Shown here: positions 10,576 through 25,389 of the stretch, in pieces
Layout of the letters: every line of letters begins with the position of its first letter
Numbering within the stretch: the stretch's first letter is position 1
Origin: Reticulitermes lucifugus
Taxonomy: Eukaryota > Arthropoda > Insecta > Blattodea > Rhinotermitidae
DNA: 64,000 nt
Reading direction: 5' to 3'
NCBI GenBank assembly: GCA_026260175.1
Contig: JAKCWW010000008.1
Location: forward strand, 141,861 to 205,860
Translations under genes and position numbers: made by a program
The notes under the pieces: generated by a model
Told to the model about the DNA's origin: nothing
What the model saw: only the letters and a program-made list of their open reading frames with translations
The model's database searches: none

Positions 10576-12419
10576 ACACCATCACGCCTATTGCATCTTT
10601 TCGCAGTGTAATATCCTAAGTTGCTGAGCTTGGATTGCACCGCAGCTTTTTCATCCCTTGAGCTTTATTAACTAAATATTTTAATTTAGTTGGGCCTAAT
10701 TTAAAGCACGCTTCTGTTATCTCATTTCTACTACATATAGTTATACCAACAAACTGGAACGCATCCAGCGGACGTTTCCAGCTTTCTGTTATAGTTGCTT
10801 CTTTTCGCACACTCTTTATAGTAATGCTAATGCATTACAGAACCTGAAACTGAATACAGTATGTGATAGGAGGACTCATATTAATACAATGTTTTTTATT
10901 AAATTTAGGGCAGTCCAAAATTTTTCCTTTCCTTTTGGACACAACAGTTTTCCGAGAAATTACTTGGTATCTCGGGAACTCCTCTATGCTCCATGTCCGG
11001 TCTCCATGTTAACAAATTGTTTTTGCTAAATGCACATAAGCTGCAAATTTAGATGTTATAGACCTTGCTACTCTTAGGATTAGAAAACGTTAATATCATT
11101 TTACATTAGCAGTTATAACTTGACATTTTATCTATTAAACTACTTAATCGGGGGTGATATTTACTCTGTATAATAACGTAAATTTTTTCTCCTTAACTCT
11201 GCCTCTTAGTTGACAGAACGCCATTGAAGTTTATTCCTTTTATTTTCATCTTTTTGTTATTTGAGCTTTTTTATGTGTGTTATATATGCGCATTAATGTT
11301 GATTCTGCAATTGGCTATTAGACTGTTGAGAAAACACTTAAATAAAAATTGAACAGAATTCAATAGTTTCTAATTATTATTAGAATTTTTATTTTTGGGG
11401 GGTTGATTTATTCATTATAAACATAAATAACATTTATTCCTGATTGTTTTTCAACTTTGATATTAGCTGAATTTAAATTTCAAGATTTGCTTCTCTCATA
11501 CTTGAATTTTTCTCCTGTCTGAATTTTGTTTGTTGTCTCTTTGTACTTGAGATGTCTTTGAAAATTAGCCGCTAGGCAGCAGAATCGCACACAAATAAAT
11601 AAATAAATAAATTGAAAGTAGTAAATTATTATCTACCATTCAATGTCTATATGAAGTCAGCATACTGACTATTTGGGGGTTCTTATAAACACGGTAAAGA
11701 TCCTCCGGCTTCCATACAAAACGTGAAAGTTCTTGAAGATCTGAGAACTAAACGTACTTTTTATTATATTAAAGGGTACTCCATGGCGTTATTCTGATTT
11801 ATAAGCATTCTAATATTAGTATAAACTTTTTTTAACCAGAAATTGTAACTCACATATTTTAAAGAAAAATACAGCCTTTGAAGGGTTGTTCGGAAGACGT
11901 GAAGGACAGGGAATACATGGAAAGCCTAAGAGGAATACCATGAAATTGAGGCTGAAAGAAAAAGAGTGTAACCGATTGAAGTTGATCCTGCAGCTCTCTT
12001 GCAGTTAACATCAAATACACCATTTGACACCATTTGACATTTGAAAGTTGTTTTAATTAACGTCACAATAATTAAGCCAGTTATGCAGATTTCTTGAGGA
12101 GCCGAGTCGCTTAAATGGTCAAGCAATTATCCGTCTCATACAAGCTCTGTGCTCATTACCATATTCACAGACGTCCACCGCTGGACCACTTGAATACAGT
12201 ACACAATTGAATCCTATTTATTATGACGCTGTAATGTTACAGCTTTCGCAAGCAATATATTACTTTCAGGTTTTGCGAAAGTTTCCTGTCACTTGCTCTT
12301 CCTAATTTGTTTAATCTAAGCGAAGAAACTATAAACTACCTTTCCTATGTCACTCTCTCTGTCTTACGACATATAATTCCCTTTGCTTTTATTCTTCCAC
12401 GTTTTACAAAATCAAAATT
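10576..12419. other. No gene recognised
   Basis: AT-rich DNA with a short (AAAT)n run near 11595. Open frames do not exceed 66 codons and none resembles a known family. Confidence 0.45.
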
Positions 12420-12716
12420 AAATCTTGCCCATTTTTATTTATGGCTCGACAGCCATATACGGGCCTGGGCCTCCTCGTTTCGTCGAGGTTTCATGATCAC
12501 ACACTTTAGACACACCACNNNNNNNNNNNNNNNNNNNNNNNNNNNNNNNNNNNNNNNNNNNNNNNNNNNNNNNNNNNNNNNNNNNNNNNNNNNNNNNNNN
12601 NNNNNNNNNNNNNNNNNNNNNNNNNNNNNNNNNNNNNNNNNNNNNCTAGTAAGCGAGCGGCCGAAGACCCACGCCTTAGACCGCACGGCCACTGGGATCG
12701 GCAAATCTTGTCCATT
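12420..12716 (-). repeat. tRNA-derived SINE, family A, with flanking duplications and assembly gap
   Basis: On the minus strand the element starts at about 12702 with CCGATCCCAGTGGCCGTGCG (box A in GGTCTAAGGCG). It ends in the body segment CGACGAAACGAGGAGGCC...GGCTGTCGAGCC followed by A-rich sequence (TTTTTATTT on plus). Direct repeats AAATCTTGCCCATT (12420-12433) and AAATCTTGTCCATT (12703-12716) differ at one position and mark the insertion. The centre, 12519-12645, is 127 unknown bases. The open frames running through these Ns are artefacts. Confidence 0.85.
12519..12645. other. Assembly gap (127 N)
   Basis: Run of unknown bases inside the SINE copy. The intact relative at 29450-29707 is about 258 bp and indicates what kind of sequence is missing. 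Confidence 0.95.
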
Positions 12717-15700
12717 ACATATTCAAATTTGTATTCTGCCCTGAAGAAAGCTCATATGTGTATATTTCTTATATAAAAACCAACGGTCAACGATAGGAGC
12801 ATAGACTGTATTTATTTTTGGATTTAATATTTCGTAAGTTGTAGGATTGTTAATATAGGCCTATCGGTATAGCGTCAGCAATTCACGGGAACAAAATGTA
12901 GAAACGTTAAGGCCGGAATAACAAATTTTACAGACATAAGGCAATATTTCATTTCGGTATTACAACAGTGATATTGTGTTTAACGTAAATTCGTCGCATT
13001 TAAATATTGTTCATACAAGAATTATGGAAATATTACGTATATTTTCTATAACTCACTATTTTATTTCTAAAATTTGATATTTATTTTTCAAAAAATAAAC
13101 CAACTTTTAACGCATCAAAAACTTTCGGCTTGGACAGTTAAAAATATTCAGCAGATATTTAACGACAAATGTTGTTTAGTAATATTTCAGGTGATGGTCG
13201 TGTGAACTGATTGGCCGAAAATTGGCTATGTTACATCGTACTTTTATCACTTCGCTTAAAGACGGTGGGTGGTACAAGATTTAAACTGAGACTGAATCTC
13301 AGCTAATTATAATTTACAACACTTCCTTTGTTTCAAGACAATAGGATTTTGCTTTTTACAGCGTCATTTGCGAAAGTAATGGAAGGACCCCAGTTATATA
13401 CAGAAATTACGCGTCATTATTACATAAGTTTAAATATATTATTAATAATAACCAGGTAAGATCCGAGAAACATTTGGAAGAACTCAATATTCAGTGCGCT
13501 CTTACATACCGAAATTCCTATTGCAAAAGGAAAAATCAAATGCTGCGATCCTTTTCATCCCAAGTTCCTGGAATAAACCTTTAGGCCGCTACACTTAGAG
13601 AGTTAGCTTTCTGATCTTACCCTCTGAGCCTAAACGTCAATTCTTGTATTCATGTTGCTTCTAAAACCAGCTTCTTTTTTGTGAGTATTGAGATTTTCAC
13701 AGCGGTGTTGATGAAGATGCAAATATTCTGGTATTTTATGCCTTATAGACTGGTAAACGTTAAACAGTAGTTTGAAATGTCTGTAACTATTTACCAGTAA
13801 ACACGGCGTAACTTACCAGAACTTAAATCTTAATTTGAAAATTCATGTTCAGTGATGACGCAGACCAACATAATCTAGAAATAAGTGTCCCGCTTGTGAA
13901 TCTAATATCCTATATCATTATTCCCACACGACTATTTTCACACTGCCATGTTAAAAATGAATTAGAAAATATGAAATTAAATACGTGCCGTAATTATTTA
14001 TACAACATGTGTACAAATCCACACAATATTCCACAAACAGTTTCGAAATTTATTATTTGGAATAAATGAACAATGATGTAAGGGGGCGATAAACTAAACA
14101 AACTTTCTTTTTCAAAGAATAAAAACAAATTTCACTTTTAATAATAAATAGCATTAATTTAGAAGAATTATCCGCAAGACAAAATAGTTTTTGGAAAGAT
14201 ACAGGTCTCTAAGCTTCTCTGTTACGTTTTATGATTTGGACTGAAAACATATTTATTTCTGTGGTCAGCAGCAGAACGTAAGGAGACTCATAAGCTATGG
14301 TTCAACCCGACTTGATTGTGAAGCTGTTTTGAGTTTTGCACCTGAGTCTGTTCTCGAGGAAAAAGAAACTCCACTACTCAGATATATCGAGAAATATTTT
14401 AAGATAAATTATGCAGATTTTAACTCCTTAAAGAGCATTCTGCAGGCATAATTCAATAACGTGTGTTGAGGACGAAACTCTGTAATCAAGCAGTCATATC
14501 AAATAAGTAACATCACCTATTTAAGTGAACTAATTGTATTTATATATTATAATTATCCTAATTTGTTAAATATACGACACTTTCTTATTGACAACATATG
14601 TTCCTTTTTTGTTGTTCTCACGCCGTTGCCACGGAAGTATGTATTCTTCACGTACTAAAACAAATGGCAACTCTGTGTATGATAATGTGGCATAGGCAGG
14701 TTAAAGGTGTAGGCCTAAATCAGACTACGGTTTTGAAGGAAAAAGGAAGGAATGAGAAACCATACGAAAATTATAAGGAACAGAAAGAAAAAGCATGAAG
14801 GATAAAGACACGAGAATAAAGATTCGCCGTTAAATTTCAAAGGCCTTTTCCACTAACCTGGTCTATTTTATGTTTGCGTGCTCCCAAACCTACCTCACTT
14901 AAGGATGTGGAAAATGTTGACATAAAATGTAAAGAGCAAGTATTCTAAATGGAGAGCCGCATTAAGACAAATACCGTGCTTTTCATGTAAGATATCCCCT
15001 GAAGACTCTCAAGAGTGAAGAGTTCACCAAGATTTGAGTCGTATGAGAAGAGAAAGTGGCCACAAATGTTTATTAAATACAATTTCATATCACAACGAAA
15101 CTCCTACTATAACTAACGGGAATTCAGTAAACACTTCTGGAATTTGAGTCAATCAAGACAGAGTTATCAGGTTGACTCTATCGTAAGTGAAGCCACTTAT
15201 TGGAAACTGACTGCTTCTTCAGGATAGAAAAGGTCCTTTATTTTACCCTCAAATAGACATGGCAGGTTTATTCGAAAAGTTTATACCTACATACAAAATT
15301 ACGCAATATCAAGTATCGTAACACAATAATTTTAAATGGCCTGTTGCTCAAACAGAAAACTTCACTGGTTAAAGCTGGTATAATTTTGTAAAACGTGAAA
15401 AAAACACATTTGTTTAATTTAAGTACAATGTCTTTAACTGCTTAAAAACACCGAAAATAAATACGCAGCTTATGTAAGATTTACCCCTTTCAAATTGTAT
15501 AAAATTTGGATTCAAATATTACATGAACTGTTGTAAATACAGATTACTTCAATTCTTCAGAAACAGATACAGCAGGCTATTCGTTTGAATTATGTACAGA
15601 TATGGTTGCAAGTACTTATTTTGGATCGTAATAGTAAAACAAAGATGACATGCATATTTATAAAAACTTCTCCCTGCCTTAATTATAGAGTAAACGATTT

Positions 15701-15758
15701 ATCTAAAATATTGACATACCATCTGAAGGATTTTAAGGCAAGATGTACAATTTAAGGT

Positions 15759-15841
15759 GTCCCTGATCGCGTCCGTTGTCGCGGAATACATCGGCGGATA
15801 TAGGCGTGCTAAGTGACAAAACTGCAGTGCTGAGGGACACA
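15759..15841. repeat. Possible very short inverted-repeat unit
   Basis: GTGTCCCT at the left and AGGGACAC at the right bound an 82-bp unit that is richer in GC than its surroundings. It could be a tiny MITE relic. No target duplication is clear, and inverted repeats this short arise by chance. Confidence 0.2.
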
Positions 15842-18800
15842 ATAAATTAAACATTATGTGTCTTGAATTTTATGTGTTGAAAATTTATATTTTAACGCAG
15901 AAAAAAATAAAATAGAGAATTATATAAAACAACACCCTACTAAGAGTAATAAAAGATAGATATTTCCATACTTAAAGAACTATTTTATCTTAGTTTTAAT
16001 TATAGTTCATATTATTCTCAAGTTCCAAAATGGTTTTAACAGAGTTTAATGCATGGCTTAATTCAAGGCAGACACCACTGTGCTAACAAATTTTTAAATA
16101 AAAATAATTATTATTTAGGCAATATATTAAAATAATCAGTACATGTCTTGACGTTTTTAATAAATCTAAAGAGTGGCAGGTGAGTGCAATATACCTAAGC
16201 ATTAAAATTAGTTGCAATGATAACAAAGACACATAAGTACAGAAAAGAGCGAGAAAAGTTTATTTTTACTTGAATACACGAATATGAAGAAAGAGCGGAG
16301 AGAGAAGTATCTTGTTGTGATATGAATGAGAGGAATGGGACAACAGGTTCAGTTCGAGAAATAGTAAATTATGGGTTCAGATGGTAGGAATGGGCAGAAG
16401 AGAAGGCCTGTAAGTGAAGAAAAATGTAATGAGGTCCATGTGTTTTGAAGTTTGGAAAGGCAGAGCTGGAGGGAAAACGTAGTGTCAAGAATAATTGATA
16501 TACAAAGTGGTGCTGCTATCTATCAACAAGTAATTATGCATTCCAATGCCGTTGATTGCCATCAGTTTCAGCTGCATCATATCTATTTGCATGGAATTAA
16601 AAACAAGTATTCTAACAAACTAAGAATTTCTCAGACAAATAAAGTAATGATAATTTATTTTGCCTAATTACATTGCAACTGTAACGAAAAACGGGGCATC
16701 ATCTGTACAATATTTTTTTTTTTGCATTTAAAACTTACTAACCTAAAATTAAGCTAAATATAAAAGTAAAAGATTCGTGTGCTATCTTACAGAAAGTACA
16801 ATGTCAATCCACTACGACTACCAACTTATTAATGCTGTGAGAATAATACGAAACAAACAAAACTATCCGCGCATGCATTTACTACTCTATTTAAAACAGT
16901 AAGAAATTTAAAAATCAGTTTTGTTTAGTATTTGAAGTTTTGAAGCGGAAAATGTAATTTTCTCGGATGATCACCAACGCCGGTGTTGGTAAAATATCAG
17001 CTGTGCCTCTATTATCATGGTCATACACCTCGATAATCAATTTCTGCAGTTGATTGCATGCGTGAATTTTAATATATAAACTCCTCTGTTATATAATGTG
17101 CCTAAATAAGATAATTACGAAATCAGATTTTACGAAAACGTCTTTCGCATAAGATACCATGTCTCCTAAAATATACCGAGGTCTACTGCTCTGTGAATAT
17201 TATAATTCGGAAATAAGCCTGACAGTTTATTGGCCTACTTACAGTTCTTTCACGGAAATGAAAAATAAATATAAATTTAATAACAGACGTCTTGACATGT
17301 CTCTCCTAGACGTTCACTCTAAAATAATATGCACAATTTGAAATACATATTAACAGGGCGTTGTGACGCCCATAACACTTTATTAGCATTAAGAATTTTA
17401 ACTGCACGTAAAATATATGGATGCGTTTTAAATCCTAAAAAGGCTGCGATATTACTACGATATAATCTATTTTATCATTGCAAATGTATCATATTTTATC
17501 AGGTGTTAATATGTAGGAGAAAATACTGTATCATTATACATATTTGCTATGTGCAAGTTATTGGTTTTATAATAAGAAATAAATATGTAAAATTTAGGAA
17601 TAAAAAGAACCAAATAAATAACACGATGCAACATTTGTATTTCTGAGACACGTTATCATAAATAAATACTTAGCCTTTAAATTACAGTGTTTAATATACG
17701 CAACAAAGCTTAGTACTAAAAACTTCCATGGTTTTCTCACGAAGGATATTTAATTGTTTCGTATATAAAAGCTAAAATTTCCAAAGAATTCTTGATTTAA
17801 GAATTTGTTTGTGAGAGTTACGGGGGTTAAATGTCCGTATCAAATCGTTATTCGAATGCGTTTTCTGCAATAATTTTATTTCAGCGATGGTCCGAGTTTA
17901 GGCCTATGTATCTCCGCCTCATTTAATAATCATTTCAAGGTTTTGGACTCTCTTCCAGAAATATAATTTCTAACCTAGAATATAGAAGACACTATATTAC
18001 GATTAATATATACGTAGTAAGCTGTTGTTGTTAAGGCCCCGTCCGATGATTCGGAACTCTTTCATGCGGAGTAAACACGACAACCAGCGCAGTAATTCCA
18101 TCCCGACTGCAGCGTAAGCGGTGGCCTTCATTGGCGATCCTTTAATATAATTATTCAGTCACATATTCTCAATATCTGCACAGGTCTTCAGAGTTTAATT
18201 ATGTCATTCGTTTATAGGTAATTTATAAGAAAAAGTAATTCCACATACAAAAACTGCAATAATATTCATAAATTTAATACATGGTTCTATGCAAGAGTTG
18301 TATTACTCTAGCGAGGCGGTGATTACGGAGATTAGTGTCTACCTTCTTCTGGAGTGTTGCGTCATATTACCTGATTTCTACAGACATTCTGGAGAAATGT
18401 TATTCTTCTTCCTTGAAATTAGAGACAAAATATTCCCTTACAATATCATTAATTTTCTACCATGCTTGGAGAGTTACAACTCACGGGATAGTGATTTTAA
18501 AAATAGTAATTTCTTTATATTTACTTTGTCTGTCCGCAACTTTTTAAAGCTGGGAGTGTTTAATAACAGCATTGTGATATTCAAGGTTATGTATGGCGGT
18601 GACGAATTGCCAGTGTCGTAGATACCACTGAATCTCATTTTGGTGTTAGGAGGTGGGTAATGAAGTTTTGACGGTAAATTCTCTCTTCATTTTCTTCAAG
18701 TTGATTGTGAAGATTAAGACAATTTCCTCTGAAACTTTGGTAATTACATACCAGACTATAAGCTGATATTAGCTAAAAATTGTTACTTCAGTGCTTTAAA

Positions 18801-20476
18801 AGTAGAATAAATCAACACGCACTCTTTAGGATAATAAATAAAACGATTTTATCTGCTTCCTCTTGGCGTAAGGTCTATGTCTTTGGCTAAAGTGAAAGTC
18901 ATTTTGCCTATTGAAGTACCCAGCCATAAAGGTGTGTGAGGAAACTGAGATATAGCTCCATCACTGACAACTATACCCGCAGGGAAAGGGCCTCAGTATC
19001 CATGGGATATGAGACTGTGTGGGCCTCAGAACGGGCACAATGTATTTACGCGTTTCACACGATTTTCAGAATAAATATTATTGTCCTATGCAGTATTCAT
19101 TTGTTTGTCCGTATAATCGTGACGGACTGTGTTTCTGTGCGGAGAAACCAAATTTTTATATTAACTTATATGAATTCAATGCTCAGAATGTTAATGAAAT
19201 AAGAACTTTCCCATGAGTTACGTGTTCTATAGGAGCTTTTTCAACTATTCCTACATTCTGCATTTCTTCATTCCTACAATTAGGGCTTAAAAGAGACTAT
19301 TTGTTTATATATGCTTTCTTTGGTGTGATATATTAAAATAAAGTTCATCTCATGCAGAAGTACAAACTATTTCTTTTCTTTAAATTCTCTGTATAAAATA
19401 AGCTAAAAATAAATGTAAAGAAAGTTACCATTGTGGTTGAGAAGCAACAAAATATAAGGTGCAGAACAGTGGAGATACACTTTCATCGCCCAACTTTCCG
19501 TAACTTGGTGGAGGTCTTCAGGCGCCGGTAATGACGTTTATCTTCGCAGCCGTTACTGATTTCTTGTTGAAGACGTAATATCTGTCAAAAATCATGTATA
19601 TTTAATGTTAATGTTTCTGAAACTTATTTAGATTTTGATTTTCTGAATGATCGTAACTTTTAGCCTCAAATATTTCGGAAGGATCTTCTGCCTTTACTTC
19701 GACTTTTACCACGAAGAAGAAGACAGTACGTTCCTCCGAAATTTTGGCAAACCTCTATTACACTACAGGGTCTCATAATATGGAACACCACACTCTAAGA
19801 TCTTATAGTAGAGAAAATATCAAACTTTACATAAAACGTATCAAAATTAATTCATGGCATAGTCAAGCCTAGGTATTAGTGCAATAATATACGGTGAACA
19901 CAACCATAAGAAAACAATCTGTACTGTAACACTGTATCAAACTACCTGTGTTCTTGAAAGCAAAATACAGAGTAGGTATGAATTTAAGTATAAACAAGTC
20001 ATCTTATGAAAATTTTATAAATCTACATTAATTTCTAGTAAATTATGTTTCGCTCTTCTTCTGCAAGGAGACAGAGAGAGTCGATTGTTTCAAACATACC
20101 AAATATTCATTTTTATTTTATGGAACTTAACATGATATAATCCTCTCTGGCAGATCTGACAAGAGAAAAATTTCTTCCTAAAATCAAATTTCATACACGT
20201 TGTAGAAACTGGTAAACTTAACATTTAGTGTTTTAAATTCCGTATATTGCAATAGAATTGTAGACTTCTACCTGTACTTTATGAAACATCGTGGACACAC
20301 AAGAAGGAGTGAGAGAAAATCTACTCAAAATTTAGTTACGGGGATGCATCAATTACTGTACGACTCCTCACACTGTTCCTCAGTAGCAATGCACTAAACT
20401 ACATAGTATAATCTACTATGGAAATTGCAATCAAATAGCGTTAATACGTAAGACATGCTGCATCTTCAGTGACACG

Positions 20477-20502
20477 GCTGTGAGAAACTTTAATCTCGCA
20501 GC
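20477..20502 (+). other. Strong small hairpin
   Basis: GCTGTGAGA, loop AACTTTAA, TCTCGCAGC: nine pairs including one G-T. It is perfect enough to stand out in this AT-rich stretch. No adjacent gene or known regulatory class is evident. Confidence 0.3.
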
Positions 20503-23500
20503 GTAATATACACTTAACGGATTCTGATGAATTGTACAAGCAAAGTTACTTTGCCGGGTCTGCGTTATTCAGTTCTTTTTCTATCAAACTGTGACCTAAA
20601 ATAAACAATAAACATGCAGACAAAATTGAATTCTTCAAATTACGAAAATTACGGTATTTTGGGTAAAGACGTTAAGTAGGTTTGTAAATGGGTATAAAAG
20701 GTCTGAAAGTACTTCCGCTTGACTCTTTAGGTTAGAAAAGAAAGGAGGACGGGATAAAAGTCATAAATGTAGGAAAGTGAGGAGAGAAACCAGGACTGAA
20801 ATCGAGCAATGGATACGGTAAAACAAAACGGTCTCTTTTATCAACGGCAAATCAGAACCAAGAGTCAAGTGGAAAATCAGGATAAGAAGACTTTCATGAA
20901 AGGTAAACAAGTTCTTCGAAATGCTGGTGTCTCTCTGTGAAACCAAAGGGCCTCGCATCCCAAAATACAGAAATCTTTATATTCACTGCTGCGAGAATAT
21001 CAAAATTATTTTAAGTAATAATTCTTTGTGAAACCAAAGCGAAAACATTTTTCGTTTTTAGTTAAAAATACACATAGGCTTTATTAGTTTTCAAGAAATG
21101 TCCATTATAGCACATTATTATATATATTTCTGATGCCTTCTCACACTAGTTAAAATGAAGCCTATGTTTAACACATTTTATAAAATTATTGCTTACGGCT
21201 GAAATACTAACATTATTCAATTCTGCAAGGTAAGTCATTGCACATGTGTTTACTAATATGTATTTTATTTTCACTCAGTGGCATTAAGTAAAATTTCGTT
21301 ACTTTGTTTATAATGGGCTAATAACACAATCTATCATATTTGTTACACTGTGTTAGCAGTGAATACATAGAAGAGTGAAGAGTTACGTTTTAAATATCTT
21401 ACCACTTCTAGATTCTGACCATAAAAATGAGTAACACATCAGTGTATATTCACCCAAAGTATACTTAAAAGCAATATCACATAAACAGTAAAATATTGTG
21501 AGATATAGCTCATATAGAAGCAAGTTATCCTCAAAATACAACAATTTTCACAACATTACGAAGTAAATGTGTACGATTTATTATTCATATTTCTGCATTA
21601 ATATTCATATAAATTTTCTGAAACTATGCGTAAGGCAATTGAGTGTAAATTTTTATCACTCTCATAATTGCAGAAATTGAAACTATAATTTATTCGTAAG
21701 CAAGACGTAATGACCTATTAATAAACTACATGAATATGTTAATGTTATAGGGAGAGTCATTTTTGTTGTTTATAGGCAGGCCTACCTGGGAACTTAATGA
21801 GCACGGTATAAATTTCTTACTTACATGAGCAATAGGCATTACCTGTACAAAACCATAAGTTTCATTAAAGCGGAAAAAATATTTTCTGCTACATCTGTAT
21901 AAATATCACAAAACACTCTACGTAATTAACATTTTACAAAAACCAATATCGAAGACATTTATATCTTTGGAAGCAACAGAGCCTAAACAAGACGGCAAAA
22001 GTTTTTGAAGCAATATGCCCTGGAAACAAAGATATTTAGGCTAATTTAATTTAAAGCCTATGATATAATAGAAGATATTTTTATTAAATACCTACTCTTT
22101 AATGCCTAATGACAAACTGCAACTCAGAGACTAATTAATCAAAAAAATATTTCGCTGAATTTAACTGCTTAACATAATTTTCTAAATTTTATATAAAATT
22201 TCAGTTCATACATCAACGTAAAATACTGACTCTCCCCATTATAAGGACCAACCATTTGTGTTGTTCCGGAAAATAATTCTTCGTCCCTCTAAGATTACTG
22301 AGAAATACGTAATAATACACTGTGAGATAAAAATAGACTTTTCTACTGTTAAATTAGTAGAAGTACTGAAAACCATGCTCAAGAGTTTAAAAGCCACATG
22401 TCAATTTGCCACATTCTGAACGTCAGTGTCAAATATTTTTAATGGAAGTAACAATGTTGTATATTACCAGGAGATATTCTTCAACAACAGATCAGACGGA
22501 ATGTCCGTTATACTTGGAATATTATGAATTATTATGAATATTCATAAAGGCAAACGTTGAAAAATATCACTTATATAAGGTAAAGACATCGGTATACAAT
22601 GACTTCTGATAGTAATAAAAAAGAAAGAGATAGATATGAATATAGAAACTTTAAAATTTGTCACCATAGTATCGATTTAAGATTCCAATTTGTTTTAAAT
22701 CTAAGTCATGAACATGTTTATAACATTGTTAACTCTAACTTCCTAATAACCAACTCTTTGTTTTATAACACTTTTCCAATTTTACAGAACTAAAAGTTAA
22801 ATCGAATTACTACATACTTTGTCTCTTCCAAATTGAGCTGCAGGAATACAGTTTAAATTAATAAGAAGAGTAATTTTAGTTTTGGAAACTTTTTTCTAGT
22901 GAAGCACTTTGACTTGATTGGTCCTACAGAGAGGCGGAATTTGTGTCTTTATCCAGTTCTACTTTGTTCCAATTAAATATTGCTCCTCATCGAGATAACG
23001 GCATCGTGCTTTAGAGCTCGTCATTAAAACTCCTGTTTATTGAAATACATTCACCGCCGCTGAAGTCTGAAATTTAGTTCAAGAACATTCTTTCAAGCTC
23101 TTTCCCTTGCCCAGGAGTTTTATTATACCTTAGACCTGCGCTTTTATTCCATTAAATGGCACCACGAGAATATTTTCTGTCAGTGTATTTCTTACAGTTA
23201 TGATTGACAATTCATTTCAAGATTAGCCACACTTTAAATCTTTAAAGCCTGTGGTGGTTACTATATGTCACATCAGGTTTAACATTAAAATATTCTACGT
23301 TTTTCAAAGAGAGTACATTTCTGTGATTTGTACGGTTCTCAGAATAAACGATTTTTCCGTAGGGAAAAATAATTCTTGGTTTTTTTTAAAGGAAAGTTTT
23401 AAAAGAACTAATGGATATGAAACGGGCATGGCGCAAAAGAATTTAGCAAAATTACAGTACTTTAATATTCACTAACATATTGTAATTTGAAAAGCGTTAA

Positions 23501-23689
23501 TCATTTAAGCAATAACTAAATGAGTAAGGATTGGAAACATAAGCATGTTGTAAATTTCTACATTTATGACCCCGAGTTGTAAGATGGATATATACCAACC
23601 ATTCAAAGAAGCATACAGACTACATCTCCAAAACATTCAGGCGACCTGATTAAAACGTGTTCTGTATTAATGAAGGCTATGTTATGCCA

Positions 23690-24475
23690 TAACTGCGTAA
23701 ATATTACAAATTGAACAGAAGGAGATAAGGATAATATATAAGAATGGAAGAAGTTTCGCCCGAAAAAACACTCCAGACACCAAGTACAGAAAGATGAAGG
23801 CATTATGCGTAACTACCTAAAATATAAATATTCCAGCTCCAACACACAGGAAGATAAAATTCCATGGTAAGAGTATCATCACGAACAGAGGAAGGTAGAT
23901 ATAACACAAGTAAATTTTTCTGGTAGAAATATTTCCCCTCCACAACATGGGTAGATAAAGATGAATGTTTGCCTTTCCGGAAAATAAACTTATATGTGTG
24001 TACATATGTATGTATATGTGAATATACGTATTTATCATCGCACTAAAACACAGAATGGTAAAGCTATTATACACAATTCGTTCGGGTAGAAATATTTTCG
24101 TTCCGAAACACAAGGAGATACATAGAAATAGAATGTGTTATTCACTCGGGTAGAAATACATTCAGAAACAAATAAGATAGACAAATTATGTTGAATACCT
24201 CCAGCAGAAACATTTTCATAACCCCCAAAAAAGTTAAAATTATATGTAATTCCATGGGAAAGAAACACTTTAGCAAAAACGGAAAAAAATTAATGTAACC
24301 TATGTATAAGCATTAGATATAATGTTATGGTACTTGCGAAGAGACAGAGAGTGGTAAAAGAGGTAGGTTAATTTCGTTGGCTGCAAATAGTTTCACCCGA
24401 AACAGAGGAAGATAAAAGTTTTTCTAATACGTGTAATTCTATCTCTTAGAAATATCCTAATGACACGGATATCCT
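23690..24475. repeat. Degenerate tandem array, unit about 55-65 bp
   Basis: A recurring pattern (GGTAGAAATATTTTC, then CCGAAACA, then AGGAAGATA) is seen near 23755, 23820, 23925, 24085, 24150, 24205 and 24395, with variable spacing. The copies are strongly diverged, so this is an old array. Open frames on the minus strand across it are by-products. Confidence 0.5.
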
Positions 24476-25389
24476 TATGTAAGGAATGGAGAATGGCGTA
24501 GAAAAGTTGTCGGTGGTCCCCGCAAACCGAAACTCGGGGCTCCCTCTAACTTACTAGCGAACTTGTTTCCTGTTATCTTAGAAAACTCTCTTTAGACAAA
24601 AAAACAATTTCTTAACTTAAAATCACTCGTATGCCTCCAACTTACGAAAAGAGTCCAGTCACTTCCGAGTCCTCGAAGGAAAATCCCACCAGAAAAATAT
24701 GATGACGGATCTGAGAATCATGTTTATAAAATACAACAGAAAATATGCTTTGTTCTTGAATACTTTACAAACTGAATCGTCCGATATTTTATCAAATTGG
24801 AAGAAGTGTTCTTTTTGGTTGCGGGCGGGGAGCGCTGTAGGAACTGAAAATAATTTAAAAGCATCTGCAGTAGAGTGAATTCGAAAACTAAACATTTTGG
24901 AGCTTTTTGTATGGGAATCAATTTGATAGACGGAAATTATGAAAAATGAAAGAAGGAACTGATAAGAGAGAGAGAACAGGAATGTTCTTGATAATTTTTA
25001 AACTCTTTCATGACAAGGAAAACGGAAAATGTTTCTTACATCTTAACGATATACAAGAAATTTCATATTGTATGAGGAATTTTCTGCATTTTTGTTTTCG
25101 CAAAATGAATTCTGAAACAAAGATTTCAGGCATGGAGCTCTTTCAAGCAGAAAGGATCATATATCTATTTATATAAAATAATAAGTTAAAAGAAGGGATG
25201 TTTTTGTGAACTGAGAACTGCACATGTACGTAAAACTGTATGACTTCAACGGATAAAAATATGAATCGGTGAGACTGGAAAATTTGTGCTGTCTACAGAT
25301 TTTACTCCACAAGATGGCAGAGAGACTTATTAAAGGCAGTATACACAGTTTATAAAATCTGATTGCTCTTTCCACCACAAATCCCATGT
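24476..25389. other. No gene recognised
   Basis: Open frames up to 80 codons on both strands overlap one another and show no motif. Nothing else was seen. Confidence 0.4.

Larger units (their letters stand above)
12717..23689. other. Long AT-rich stretch without recognisable genes
   Basis: About 11 kb with no convincing coding sequence. The largest frames are 105 codons at 17329-17646 and 110 codons at 18289-18621. They are rich in Ile, Phe, Tyr, Lys and Asn, as expected from AT-rich noise, and show no motif. Small items noted: a possible 8-bp inverted repeat GTGTCCCT...AGGGACAC bounding 15759-15841, and a strong hairpin at 20477-20502. The rest could be intron or decayed repeats. Confidence 0.45.

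Noticed and set aside
12307-12744. Open frames of 69-145 codons on both strands
   Set aside because: They run through the 127-N gap in a SINE; the unknown bases remove stops artificially.
18289-18621. 110-codon frame as a possible gene
   Set aside because: Phe/Ile/Leu/Tyr-rich as expected from AT-rich DNA, overlaps another frame, no motif or splice context.
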